64,000 bases of DNA. Origin: Acidimicrobiales bacterium. GTDB lineage: Bacteria > Actinomycetota > Acidimicrobiia > Acidimicrobiales > Aldehydirespiratoraceae. Shown piece after piece: positions 7,814-15,753 of the stretch. The translations under genes and the position numbers were made by a program. Every line of letters starts with the position of its first letter. Position 1 is the first letter of the stretch. The notes beneath the pieces are model-generated. The model was not told where the DNA came from. It searched no databases and was given only the letters and a program-made list of their open reading frames with translations. Location: NCBI GenBank assembly GCA_041394245.1, contig JAWKIR010000002.1:248001-312000 (forward strand), written 5' to 3'.

Positions 7814-8941
7814 TCAGGCGAGCACGCTGTCGGCGATGCGATCCTCGCACGTCGCGATGTCCCACCAGCTGATCTGGAGTTGCTTGGCGCGGCGGAAGTA
7901 CAGCTGGATGTCGTATTCGAGCGTGAACCCGACACCGCCGAAGACCTGCTGGGCCATGGCGGTGAGGTCGCGATACACCGTGCCGGTGAACAGTTTCGCC
8001 ATCGGGGCGAGACGACTGATGTCGGCGCCGCGGGACTGCGCCCAGGCTGCTTCGTAGACGAGGATCTTGCCGCCGTCGAGTTCGGTACGGGCATCGGCGA
8101 GGTTGTGGGAGATCGCCTGGAACTCGGCAAGGGCCTTGTCGAACTGCTCGCGGTCCTTCGAGTACTGCGCTGTGATCTCGAGGGCGTAGTCGGCGCCGCC
8201 CATGGCCTGGGCCGATGCCAGGATGACGGCTTCGAGCATGACGTCGTCCCAGGTCGCCCAGCCCGATCCGGCGGCGCCGATGCGGTTGGCGACCGGTACC
8301 CGGACGTCGGCGAACTCGACGCGGTACTGCGTGTCGGAGGAGATCGACATCCGTTGCTCGAGGGTGACGCCGGGGGTCGCGGTGGGCACCAGGAAGAGGT
8401 CGACATCGGTCGGGGCATCGCCGGTGCGGGCGAGCACGAGCAGCTGATCCGCCGCCGCGGCGAAATAGACGTGCATCTTCGAGCCGTTGAGCACGACGTC
8501 ATCGCCGTCGATGGTCGCCGTGGCCTGCACGCCCTTCGGCGAGTAACCGTTCTCGGGCTCGAGCCAGGCCGGGGTGATGATGGTCTCGCCGCCGGCCAGA
8601 CCGGGAAGGAGCGCCGCCTTCTGTTCGTCGCTGCCGCCCGCGAGGATCGCCCCCGCACTGAGCACGCAGCTGACGAAGTGTGGGACCGGGGCCAGCGAGC
8701 GTCCGAGCTCTTCGTAGACGACCACGCCCTCGATGAGGCTCATACCGGATCCGCCGAACTCCTCGGGGAGCATCAGCCCGGTGATGCCGAGTTCGCCGAG
8801 CTGCTCCCACAGTTCACGGGCGATGCCGTCGGGATCGTCCTCCAGCTCGCGGACCTTCTCGAGCGGCGACAACTGGGCGCACACGCCGCGCACCATGTCG
8901 CGCAGCATGTCCTGTTCTTCGGAGAAATCGAGGTTCAGCAT
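7814..8941 (-). CDS. Acyl-CoA dehydrogenase family protein
   Basis: FAD-dependent oxidation of an acyl-CoA to an enoyl-CoA. The 375 residues follow the family layout: N-terminal helices (LDFSEEQDMLRDMVR), LPEEFGGSGMS, a middle beta domain with NGSKMHVYFAAAADQ, and C-terminal helices with the FGGVGFTLEYDIQLYFRRAK stretch that is common to the family. It begins directly after the stop of the dehydratase gene upstream, so it is the last gene of the CaiB/dehydrogenase operon. Acyl-CoA dehydrogenases encoded close together in actinobacterial steroid loci often form heterotetramers; that may apply to this gene and the one at 11131. Substrate unknown. Confidence 0.9.
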   Translation of the reverse strand: MLNLDFSEEQDMLRDMVRGVCAQLSPLEKVRELEDDPDGIARELWEQLGELGITGLMLPEEFGGSGMSLIEGVVVYEELGRSLAPVPHFVSCVLSAGAILAGGSDEQKAALLPGLAGGETIITPAWLEPENGYSPKGVQATATIDGDDVVLNGSKMHVYFAAAADQLLVLARTGDAPTDVDLFLVPTATPGVTLEQRMSISSDTQYRVEFADVRVPVANRIGAAGSGWATWDDVMLEAVILASAQAMGGADYALEITAQYSKDREQFDKALAEFQAISHNLADARTELDGGKILVYEAAWAQSRGADISRLAPMAKLFTGTVYRDLTAMAQQVFGGVGFTLEYDIQLYFRRAKQLQISWWDIATCEDRIADSVLA

Positions 8942-9427
8942 CTAAGGGGTCCAGTTCTGGCCCTTGCGGGCCCACGGGTTGTCGGTTTCGTCGGTCGGGA
9001 TGGCCACTCGGGCGGTGCACGTGCAGCACAGCCGCTCGGCCTCGCCGGGATTCTCCACGGCGACGGTGATGTCGAGGTCGGCCCAGGCGCAGCCGGCATC
9101 GTCGGCGCTCACCGCGGTGACCGCGCCGCGAAAGACCATGCGGTCGTCGGGGAACACGGAGTCGCGCATCCGGAAGGTCATCCGGCCGATGCGACCGCGG
9201 GGTCCGGTCCAGTCGGTGATGAAGCGTTCGAACCAGGCGGCCAGGTTCGGTGTGTTGAGGAAGATGTCCTGCGTTCCGTTGCGCTCGGTGGCGAACTTGT
9301 AGTCGTGGTGCATCGGTCGCCAGTCGCGGCTCGCCAGGGCGCCCAACACGACGGTGGTGGCCGTCACGTCGTAGGCGAGCTCGGGGAGCGTCTGGCCGAC
9401 TGCGACCTGGTCGATGGTGCGCGTCAC
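8942..9427 (-). CDS. MaoC-like acyl dehydratase
   Basis: A 161-residue single hot-dog protein (with GTG start at 9427). The text VLGALASRDWRPMHHDYKFATER contains the hydratase 2-type motif with the D-x-x-P-x-H-x-D pattern, here DWRPMHHD, which normally provides the catalytic Asp and His. It likely hydrates an enoyl-CoA. The GTG overlaps the stop of the upstream dehydratase-like gene (GTGA) and the next gene starts immediately after its stop, so the three are translated together. The pair probably works as a heterodimer. Confidence 0.85.
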   Translation of the reverse strand: MTRTIDQVAVGQTLPELAYDVTATTVVLGALASRDWRPMHHDYKFATERNGTQDIFLNTPNLAAWFERFITDWTGPRGRIGRMTFRMRDSVFPDDRMVFRGAVTAVSADDAGCAWADLDITVAVENPGEAERLCCTCTARVAIPTDETDNPWARKGQNWTP

Positions 9428-9945
9428 TGGCCCGCCTCCTCGTGGCGTCGGTACCCGAACCCGGTGTAGCTCTCGATACCGACCAGCACACCGTCCTGGT
9501 TGGTGTAGACGATGTCGATCGACCAGAAGCGGCCGGTGCCGAGTTTCGTGGTCTTCGGCTCGCTCACGGAGCGCAGCACCTGGTGGTGGGAGATGACGTC
9601 GCCCGGCCGCACCGGTTCGTGAAGGATGAGCGTGTTGTCGCTCATGATGGCCTCGGGAAGGTCGAGCATCGCCTTGAGGTCGAAGTGGACCTTCAGCGCG
9701 ACCTGCTCTTCCTCGGCACCGGGCTCCCAACGATGGGGTCGCATCCAGAGCGAGAGCGTGGTGGGGGGCACGGTCATGCCGTCGGTCAGCTCATCGGCGA
9801 CGGCGGGATCCCAGTACAGCGGGTTGCCGTTCTCGGTGGCGGACAGCGTGTTGTAGCTGTAGCCGAGCTCGACCGGGAAGCTGGCCGTGACCGGGTACTG
9901 GGGCGTGTCGATCAGCTCCGCGATCGCGGCGGGAAGATCGCTCAT
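9424..9945 (-). CDS. FAS1-like dehydratase-domain (MaoC N-type) protein
   Basis: A 173-residue hot-dog protein of the kind that lacks the catalytic Asp/His and pairs with an active MaoC subunit. Features seen are PVELGYSYNTLSATENGNPLYWD, a long central helix, VPPTTLSLWMRP, and a HEPVRPGDVISHHQV strand typical of these N-terminal dehydratase domains. Its ATG overlaps the stop of the CaiB gene (ATGA) and its own stop overlaps the next GTG. Context implies a role in enoyl-CoA hydration within the same pathway. Confidence 0.8.
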   Translation of the reverse strand: MSDLPAAIAELIDTPQYPVTASFPVELGYSYNTLSATENGNPLYWDPAVADELTDGMTVPPTTLSLWMRPHRWEPGAEEEQVALKVHFDLKAMLDLPEAIMSDNTLILHEPVRPGDVISHHQVLRSVSEPKTTKLGTGRFWSIDIVYTNQDGVLVGIESYTGFGYRRHEEAGQ

Positions 9946-11108
9946 GCGATGACTCCGTTCTGCAACAGTTCGTCGATGGCCGCCGGCTCGTAGCCGGCCT
10001 GGGCCAGGAGTTCGGCGGTGTCGGTGGCGGCGCCGTCGCGCACCGGGTAGGGCCCGTCGGGTTGGGTGGTGCCGGCCCAGACCGGGCCGGTCTGGCGGAA
10101 GACGCCCTCGGTCGCGTGCTCGGCCTCGACGACCATGCCGCGGGCAACGTACTGGGCGTCGTCGACCGCTTCGGCAACGGTGTTGACCGGTGCCACACAG
10201 CAGTCGGCCGGGCCGAGGCGGTCGGCCCACTCGTCGCGGGTCTTCGTGGCGAAGACGGCGGCGAACGCGGCGCGGATCTCGTCCTGGAGCGCATCCTCCA
10301 TCTGGGCATCGTCGTACTGCTCCAGACCGAGCTCTCGGCAGAGGTTGCGCCAGAACGCCGGTTCGATCGCGCCCACGGAAAGATGGCGACCGTCGGCGCA
10401 GGTGTAGATCTCGTAGCAGGCGTAACGCCCGGTGAGGATGTAGTGGCCGGGGCCGGGCTCGGTGCCGGTGGCCAGGTACTCGTCGACATAGAGCGACATC
10501 AACCCGAAGGCACCGTCGGCGATGGAGACGTCGAGGAGTTCGCCCACGCCGGTGCGCTCACGGCGTAGCAGGGCCGCCATGATCGCCATCACGGCGTGCA
10601 TGCCGCCGGCGGCGATGTCGGCGACAGTGGCGCCCGGCAGGGGAGGGGAGCCGTCGGCCCGCCGGCCGGTGCAGTCGAGATAGCCCGAGACGGCGAGATA
10701 GTTGACGTCGTGGCCGGCCCACCCTGACTGGGGCCCGCTCTGGCCGAAACCGCTGGTCGAGCAGTAGACGATCTTCTCGTTGACGGCGCGGGTGGCTTCG
10801 TAGCCGATTCCGAGACGGTCGACGACGCCGGGTCGGAAGCTCTCCAACACCACGTCGGCGTCTCTCGCGAGGGCCAGGTACGCCTCGCGGCCCGCTTCGG
10901 CCTTGAGGTCGAGCAGTCCCCGCCGCATGAGTCGGTGGCCGCTGTAGGCGTAGTAGGGCGGGACGATCTGCTTGGCGCCGTCCTTCGGGGTCGGGCCGAG
11001 CTTGACGACCTCCGCCCCGTAGTCCGACAGCATGCGTGACGCGCGGGCGCCGGGGCCGACCGACGCGAAGTCGAGGACGCGGATGCCGTCGAGGGCGGGA
11101 GTCGTCAT
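9942..11108 (-). CDS. CaiB/BaiF family CoA-transferase
   Basis: A 388-residue class III CoA-transferase or alpha-methylacyl-CoA racemase homologue. It shows the family opening LDGIRVLDFASVGPGARASRMLSDYGAEVVKL, a DVVLESFRPGVVDRLGIGYE segment, and ATVADIAAGGMHAVMAIMAALLRRERTG. The family moves CoA between carboxylic acids or epimerises 2-methylacyl-CoAs. A good catalytic Asp candidate is in the TVADIAAG region, but I cannot align it exactly. It is 22 bp downstream of the acyl-CoA dehydrogenase gene and coupled by ATGA to the dehydratase genes. Confidence 0.88.
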   Translation of the reverse strand: MTTPALDGIRVLDFASVGPGARASRMLSDYGAEVVKLGPTPKDGAKQIVPPYYAYSGHRLMRRGLLDLKAEAGREAYLALARDADVVLESFRPGVVDRLGIGYEATRAVNEKIVYCSTSGFGQSGPQSGWAGHDVNYLAVSGYLDCTGRRADGSPPLPGATVADIAAGGMHAVMAIMAALLRRERTGVGELLDVSIADGAFGLMSLYVDEYLATGTEPGPGHYILTGRYACYEIYTCADGRHLSVGAIEPAFWRNLCRELGLEQYDDAQMEDALQDEIRAAFAAVFATKTRDEWADRLGPADCCVAPVNTVAEAVDDAQYVARGMVVEAEHATEGVFRQTGPVWAGTTQPDGPYPVRDGAATDTAELLAQAGYEPAAIDELLQNGVIA

Positions 11109-11130
11109 GGCCAGAACTGTGCCGTCGGTC

Positions 11131-12351
11131 TCAGAAGTTCTTCGGCAGGCCCATGGCCCGGCGGGCGATGATGTTCTTCTGGATCTCCGAGGAGCCGCCG
11201 CCGATGGTGTCGATCACCGTGTAGCGGTAGGTCGACTCGGAACGGCCCTTCATCGGGGCGTCCTCGGTCTTGACCCGCAGCTGTGAGCCGGGGCCGCCGA
11301 TGTCCATCGCCGCGTCGGCGAGGCGCTTCGAGAGTTCGGTCGCGAAGAGCTTGTACTCGGATGCCTCGACCGTCGGCGGCTGGTAGGGCTTGCCCGCCTT
11401 CACCAGGTACTCGACCTTGACGGCCTCGGCCACGAACTTGAGACCCATGACGCGGGCGACCTCGGCTTCGGTGTGGAGCCGGGCGAGTCGGGCGCGCACC
11501 TTGGGGTCGTCGCGGAGGGGTTCGCCGTCTCTCACTGCGGTCTTCACGTAGTCGGTGAGGAGCTCGAGCCGCTGGAGGATCGGCGACATCGTGAACATCG
11601 TGAAGCGTTCGAGATCGAGGGCCTGGCTGATGTAGCGAAAGCCGTAGTTGACCTGACCGACCACATAGTCGTCCGACACGAACACGTCGTCGAACCAGAC
11701 CTCGTTGGTCCGCTCGTCGCCCATCGTCCAGATCCCGTTGATGGTGATGCCCTCTTGATCGAGGGGCACGAGCATGAGCGTGATGCCCATGTGCTTGTTG
11801 TCGGGATCGGTGCGGGCGCCCACCCAGTACCACTCGGCGAAGTGGGCCGACGTCGTCCAGGTCTTCTGGCCGTTGAGCAGCCAGCCGTCTTCACCGGCAT
11901 CGCTGGTGACCCGTTCGGCCTTGAGTCGCATGGACGCGGCGTCGGACCCGGCGTTGGGTTCGGAGTAGCCGACGGCGAACTCGACGTCGTTCTCCAGGAT
12001 CTTCGGCAGGAACTCGTCCTTCAGCTTCTGCGAGCCGTGGGCGATCAGCGTCTTGCCGATGATGCCGACGCCCTTGCCGATCTGGGGGCCGCCGCGGCCG
12101 GCCAGCTGCTCGTTGAGGATGTATTCGTAGACGCCTTCACCGTCGGTGCCGCCGTACTCCTCGGGCCACGTGATGCCCAACCAGCCCTTGTGCCCGAGCG
12201 ACTTCATGAACGCCCGCCGCTTCGGGGTGTCGACGATCTGCGCCATGTTCTCCCTGGTCACGTCGAAGACGTCGGGATCGTCGTTGGCGTCGAGGAACTC
12301 CTTCACGTCGATCGCGAACTGCTGTTGTTCAGGAGTGAACTCGAAATCCAT
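11131..12351 (-). CDS. Acyl-CoA dehydrogenase
   Basis: A 406-residue FAD enzyme. Key segments are ITWPEEYGGTDGEG, the FAD/substrate loop GYSEPNAGSDAASM, the NGQKTWTTSAHFAEW beta domain, and the closing DTIGGGSSEIQKNIIARRAMGLP, the consensus end of the family. It starts the CaiB/dehydratase/dehydrogenase block transcribed leftward. An operator-like palindrome lies 16 nt upstream of the ATG, which suggests regulation by a TetR-type repressor responding to an acyl-CoA. Its substrate is likely branched or polycyclic rather than simple fatty acid, but this is inference from the CaiB and paired dehydratase context. Confidence 0.93.
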   Translation of the reverse strand: MDFEFTPEQQQFAIDVKEFLDANDDPDVFDVTRENMAQIVDTPKRRAFMKSLGHKGWLGITWPEEYGGTDGEGVYEYILNEQLAGRGGPQIGKGVGIIGKTLIAHGSQKLKDEFLPKILENDVEFAVGYSEPNAGSDAASMRLKAERVTSDAGEDGWLLNGQKTWTTSAHFAEWYWVGARTDPDNKHMGITLMLVPLDQEGITINGIWTMGDERTNEVWFDDVFVSDDYVVGQVNYGFRYISQALDLERFTMFTMSPILQRLELLTDYVKTAVRDGEPLRDDPKVRARLARLHTEAEVARVMGLKFVAEAVKVEYLVKAGKPYQPPTVEASEYKLFATELSKRLADAAMDIGGPGSQLRVKTEDAPMKGRSESTYRYTVIDTIGGGSSEIQKNIIARRAMGLPKNF

Positions 12352-12367
12352 GCGAAGCCTCTGGTCG

Positions 12368-12388
12368 GATCTGACGGACCGTCAGATC
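12368..12388. promoter_or_regulatory. Palindromic operator upstream of acyl-CoA dehydrogenase
   Basis: Perfect 10-bp arms around one central base; the core is CTGACGGACCGTCAG at 12371-12385. The element sits 16 nt upstream of the acyl-CoA dehydrogenase ATG. The same 15-bp core recurs at 22392-22406, 17 nt before the GTG of a CaiB gene about 10 kb away. Identical sequence and spacing argue for a shared dimeric regulator, most likely of the TetR family that controls many acyl-CoA pathways. The regulator gene is not in the window. Confidence 0.7.
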
Positions 12389-12451
12389 GTAGACCCCCGC
12401 ATTTCTGACGGCGAAGTCGCGCAATCCGCGACTCCGGGATCACAGAAGCCG

Positions 12452-12507
12452 GGTGGGGTGGGGTGGGGGTGGGGGTGGGGTGGGGGTGGGGTGGGGGTGG
12501 GGTGGGG
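12452..12507. repeat. G-rich GGGGT simple repeat
   Basis: About 56 bp made of GGGGT and GGGGGT units on the plus strand, ending at the stop codon of the CaiB gene. The plus strand could fold as a G-quadruplex; the transcript of the minus-strand genes would be C-rich here. It lies between the CaiB stop and the operator of the acyl-CoA dehydrogenase. Slippage-prone length variation is likely. Confidence 0.75.
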
Positions 12508-13752
12508 TCAGGTGGTGATGCCGGCGGCGCGCAGGGCCGCGAGGCGGTCGGCGTCGAGGCCGAGCTCTTCTGCGAGCACCTCGTCGGTGTGCTCGCCGAG
12601 CCAGGGGACGCGGGTCTCCGGGCCCTCCTGGGTGCGCGACATCTTGACCGGGTTGCCAGGCACGAGCACCGGATCGCCGCCGTCGTCGCGGGGCATCTCG
12701 ACGAGCATGTGGCGCACGGCGACGTGTTCGTCCTCGACGATCTCCCTGCTCGAGTTCGATTCACCGGCGGCGATCCCCTCACCCGACAGGATCGCCACTG
12801 CCTCCCGATTCGACTTGTCGGCCGCCCAGCGTTCCACGCCGGGGCGGATGACCGTGTCGAAATGCTCCGCCCAGCCGGCGCGGCTGGCGAAGCGGGGGTC
12901 GGACAGCCATTCGGCGTTGCCGGTCAGTTCGGCGACCTTCTCGAAATGGTGTTCGCGCACGATCTGGAGCACGAAGTTGCCTTCGCCGGCCTCGAACGTC
13001 TCCACGATGCCGACCCCCGACGACGCTTCGTCGGGAATCCCCATCGAGTAGAAGTTGCTGACGATGTCGGTCATGGCCATGGTCGCATCGAGCATTGCGA
13101 TGTCGATGTACTGGCCGTGTCCGGTCATGTCGCGATGGCGCAATGCGGCGAGGATCCCGATCACACCGAACAGCGCGCTGCTGATGTCGCCCAGCGCGCC
13201 GACGGGATTGGCCATCGGTCGACGGCCGGGTCGGCGCTTGTACTCGTAGATGCCCGACATGCCCTCGACGACGGCGGCATAGGCGGCGCGGTGCATGTAG
13301 GGCGACGCCGGGTCGTTGCCGAAACCCGACACCGACAGATACACGACCTCGGGATGACGAGCCGAGACGGCCTCGTAGCCGATACCGAGCCGGTCGGCGG
13401 TACCGGCCTTGAAGTTCTCGCACACGATGTCGAACCTGGGGGCGAGGTCGAGGAAGAGTTCCACTCCCTCGGGTGCCTTCAGATCGATGGCGACACTTCG
13501 CTTGTTGAAGTTGTTGCGCAGGAACGTGGCGCCGACCTTGCGACCCTGAGGGTCCTCGATGAACGGTACCGATCCGCGGCCGCTGTCGCCCGTGGTCGGA
13601 TGTTCGACCTTCACGACGTCGGCGCCGAGTCGAGCGAGGAGCTGTGTGGCGTAGGGGAGCGCGGCCATCTGCTCGGCGGCGAGGATGCGCACACCCGCGA
13701 GCGGCTGGGGCTGACCTGGGTCTTGCGGGTTCACGATGTCTCCGAGGCGCAT
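12508..13752 (-). CDS. CaiB/BaiF family CoA-transferase
   Basis: A 414-residue class III CoA-transferase. Family signs are LAGVRILAAEQMAALPYATQLLARLGADVVKVEHP, NNFNKRSVAIDLKAPEG, VCENFKAGTADRLGIGYE, and GALGDISSALFGVIGILAALRHRDMTGHGQ, where Asp of GDIS is the usual catalytic position. The ATG at 13752 is chosen because the frame further upstream runs into the divergent phosphatase gene. It ends in a G-rich repeat 156 bp before the acyl-CoA dehydrogenase, so the two may be separate transcription units. Confidence 0.88.
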   Translation of the reverse strand: MRLGDIVNPQDPGQPQPLAGVRILAAEQMAALPYATQLLARLGADVVKVEHPTTGDSGRGSVPFIEDPQGRKVGATFLRNNFNKRSVAIDLKAPEGVELFLDLAPRFDIVCENFKAGTADRLGIGYEAVSARHPEVVYLSVSGFGNDPASPYMHRAAYAAVVEGMSGIYEYKRRPGRRPMANPVGALGDISSALFGVIGILAALRHRDMTGHGQYIDIAMLDATMAMTDIVSNFYSMGIPDEASSGVGIVETFEAGEGNFVLQIVREHHFEKVAELTGNAEWLSDPRFASRAGWAEHFDTVIRPGVERWAADKSNREAVAILSGEGIAAGESNSSREIVEDEHVAVRHMLVEMPRDDGGDPVLVPGNPVKMSRTQEGPETRVPWLGEHTDEVLAEELGLDADRLAALRAAGITT

Positions 13753-13821
13753 GGGATCAGTCTGGACGCAACCGGCGTGTGCGTGCACACCGAGCGGCGG
13801 CACCGCTACCGTGCTGGCTCG

Positions 13822-14352
13822 ATGGACATCGGGGGAGAGGCCTACCGCCACCGTGGTGGGGTCCATGCGATTCCGGTGGCCGACGTCGCCGGGACGCTGG
13901 TCCTGTGCGGCCTCGACGCGATCGGCCCGGATCCAGCCGGCCTGCTGGCCGTCGTCCGCGGTGACGTCGCCGTCTGCCTGCAGACCGACGACGAACTGCT
14001 GCGCCGCTACCCCGACTATCCGGAGTGGTTGGCGTCGCCCGATCCGCACGAGGCGTTGCGCCTGCCGACGCTGGATCACATGGTGGCCGACGACGAGGCG
14101 GTGATCGATCTCGTGATCGACATCCATCGCCGACTCGGAGCTGGCCAGCGGGTGGTGGTGCACTGCGGCGCGGGTTGGGGTCGGGCCGGGGTCATCGCAA
14201 CCCTCGTGATGTGCACCGCCGGTGCCGAGGTCGCCACTGCGCTGCGCGACCTTCGCGCCGCCCGACCCGCCGCAGGGCCCCAATCGGCGGATCAGGACTC
14301 TCAGGTCGAACGGCTGGCCGTCCGCCTGCGCACTCCCGACGGTCGGCGCTGA
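13822..14352 (+). CDS. Dual-specificity/tyrosine phosphatase-like protein
   Basis: A 176-residue cytoplasmic protein with the cysteine phosphatase signature HCGAGWGRAG. Cys115 and Arg121 form the CX5R loop, and LPTLD around residue 85 may supply the general acid. The size fits a stand-alone DSP or PTP domain without extra modules. It is divergent from a CaiB gene and convergent with the selenoprotein gene, ending directly before it. The substrate, protein or small phosphorylated molecule, is not evident. Confidence 0.8.
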   Translation: MDIGGEAYRHRGGVHAIPVADVAGTLVLCGLDAIGPDPAGLLAVVRGDVAVCLQTDDELLRRYPDYPEWLASPDPHEALRLPTLDHMVADDEAVIDLVIDIHRRLGAGQRVVVHCGAGWGRAGVIATLVMCTAGAEVATALRDLRAARPAAGPQSADQDSQVERLAVRLRTPDGRR

Positions 14353-14619
14353 TCAGGCGTCGCCGTAGCGGGCGATGTCGCCGACCACCGCAGTGAAGCG
14401 TTCGAGCACCTCGCCGGGTTCGGCGTGCCGTCCGGTCTCGGCCTTCGAATAGATCAGCTCACCGTCGACCACGACGTCGTAGACGCCCTTCGTGCCGGTG
14501 CGCAGGGTCAACGAGTCGATGACGTGCTGGTAGTTCGAGAGAAGATCGGCGGCCGCGCGCACGGCGCGGCTCGAATAGTCTCAAGGGACGCAGTAGGTGA
14601 TCTCGATCGTGTGGGCCAT
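14353..14619 (-). CDS. SelW/Rdx-family selenoprotein with in-frame UGA
   Basis: An 88-residue protein if the UGA at 14581-14583 is read as selenocysteine. From ATG 14619 it reads MAHTIEITYCVP-U-DYSSRAV, then the full SelW-like body including LTLRTGTKGVYDVVVDGELIYSKAETGR and EPGEVLERF. The motif C10-V-P-U13 is the CxxU redox centre of the SelT/SelW/SelH (Rdx) family. Without Sec the frame breaks at codon 13, in the middle of a highly conserved motif, while everything after it stays family-like. A hairpin with GU in the loop follows the UGA. It lies 19 nt downstream of the ybaK-like gene in the same direction. Ordinary annotation would cut it to an ORF starting after the UGA. Confidence 0.88.
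14552..14570 (-). promoter_or_regulatory. Bacterial SECIS-like hairpin of the SelW-type gene
   Basis: On the minus strand, 10 nt after the UGA, GCCGCGC pairs with GCGCGGC around a CGUGC loop. The loop carries GU at 19-20 nt from the UGA. Known bacterial SECIS elements sit inside the coding region just after the UGA and present a G(U) in a small apical loop for SelB. The stem is all G-C, so it should be very stable. Confidence 0.75.
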
Positions 14620-14638
14620 GCTCCGAGGCTACCCGCGC

Positions 14639-15109
14639 TCACCAGACCGCGATCGGAGCGAACGTCGCCCCCAGCGCGGCCACGAAGGCCGACGGCGCAA
14701 CGCCGACCTCGAGCCCGCGTCGTCCGCCGCTGCAGTGCACGATCTCCAGCGCGGTCGCCCACTCGTCCACGAAGGTCGCCGACGGCTGCTTCTGGCCGAA
14801 CGGGCTGATGCCCCCGATGACGTAGCCGGTGCGCCGTTCGGCGACTGCGGGTTCGGTCATCACGGCCTTCTTCGCGCCGGCCGCCGCGGCGATCGCCTTG
14901 AGGTCGAGCCGCGCCCCGACCGGGACGATGCCGACCGCGTGCGTTCCGTCGTCGAGCGTGACGAGGAGCGTCTTGAAGACCGAGGTTGCATCGACGCCGA
15001 GCGCTTCGGCCGCTTCTGCTCCGTACGACGGGTGAGCAGGATCGTGCTCGTACTCGTCGATCGAGTGGGCGATGCCGAGACTGCGCAGCAGGTCGATCGC
15101 GGGCGTCAT
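14639..15109 (-). CDS. ybaK: YbaK/EbsC-type aminoacyl-tRNA deacylase
   Basis: A 156-residue editing-domain protein. YbaK-type enzymes hydrolyse mischarged Cys-tRNA(Pro) or related tRNAs in the cytoplasm. Seen are DPAHPSYGAEAAEALGVDATSVFKTLLV, with the conserved Lys of the VFKTL motif, LDLKAIAAAAGAKKAVM, and RTGYVIGGISPFGQK, the G-x-x-S-P-x-G loop that binds the adenosine end. It is the first gene before the SelW-type gene and divergent from tpx. The exact tRNA specificity cannot be told. Confidence 0.92.
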   Translation of the reverse strand: MTPAIDLLRSLGIAHSIDEYEHDPAHPSYGAEAAEALGVDATSVFKTLLVTLDDGTHAVGIVPVGARLDLKAIAAAAGAKKAVMTEPAVAERRTGYVIGGISPFGQKQPSATFVDEWATALEIVHCSGGRRGLEVGVAPSAFVAALGATFAPIAVW

Positions 15110-15197
15110 CTCCTCATGGTGCCAAGCGATCGTGCCAAGTGGGTTGCTCCAGTGTTAGAAAACTCTTCGCTCGACCCCCGACCAACAGGAGCACGAC

Positions 15198-15695
15198 ATG
15201 GCCGAGATCACCCTCGGAGGCAACCCGATCCACACCAACGGCGATCTGCCGGCGGTGGGGAGCCCGGCACCCGCCTACACACTGACCAAGGCCGACTTCA
15301 GCACGGTCTCGTCGGCCGATCTGGCCGGTCAGCAGGTGATCCTCAACATCTTCCCGTCGATCGACACCGGCGTGTGCGCGACGAGTGTTCGCACCTTCAA
15401 CGAGCGCGCCGCCGGGCTCGACGCGACCGTGCTGTGCGTGTCGGCCGACCTCCCGCCGGCGGCAGGACGCTTCTGCGGCGCCGAGGGCATCGACAACGTT
15501 TCGACCGGTTCGACGTTCAAGAACCCCGAGGTGCTCGACGCCTTCGGTGTGCGCATGACCGACGGCAAGCTCGAGGGTTTGGCTGCCCGGGCAGTGGTCG
15601 TGATCGGTGCCGACGGCAACGTCGCCCATGCCGAGCTCGTCCCCGAGATCGCCCAGGAACCCGACTACGACGCGGCGATCAGCGCCCTCTCGTAG
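15198..15695 (+). CDS. tpx: Thiol peroxidase (Tpx-type peroxiredoxin)
   Basis: Reduces peroxides using thioredoxin in the cytoplasm. The 165 residues match the atypical 2-Cys Tpx family: an initial beta hairpin AEITLGGNPIHTNGDLP, peroxidatic Cys60 in SIDTGVCATSVRTFNE and resolving Cys93 in RFCGAEGIDN. A good ribosome site (AGGAG) lies 7 nt before the ATG. An 8-bp direct repeat GTGCCAAG at 15119 and 15132 sits in the divergent spacer from ybaK and could be a regulator site. Confidence 0.95.
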   Translation: MAEITLGGNPIHTNGDLPAVGSPAPAYTLTKADFSTVSSADLAGQQVILNIFPSIDTGVCATSVRTFNERAAGLDATVLCVSADLPPAAGRFCGAEGIDNVSTGSTFKNPEVLDAFGVRMTDGKLEGLAARAVVVIGADGNVAHAELVPEIAQEPDYDAAISALS

Positions 15696-15753
15696 GGACC
15701 CGGGCCGTTCTCCCCACTCATTCCGGGGTCGGAGCGGCCGATACCAGAGGGGT

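Noticed and set aside
12352..12507. Intergenic region searched for a tRNA or small RNA
   Set aside because: Only the palindrome and the G-rich tract are visible; there is no cloverleaf or T-loop sequence.
12463..13821. Long plus-strand frame joined to the phosphatase
   Set aside because: It is the shadow of the minus-strand CaiB gene plus the G-rich repeat (MGVGVGWGWG); phosphatase text begins at 13822.
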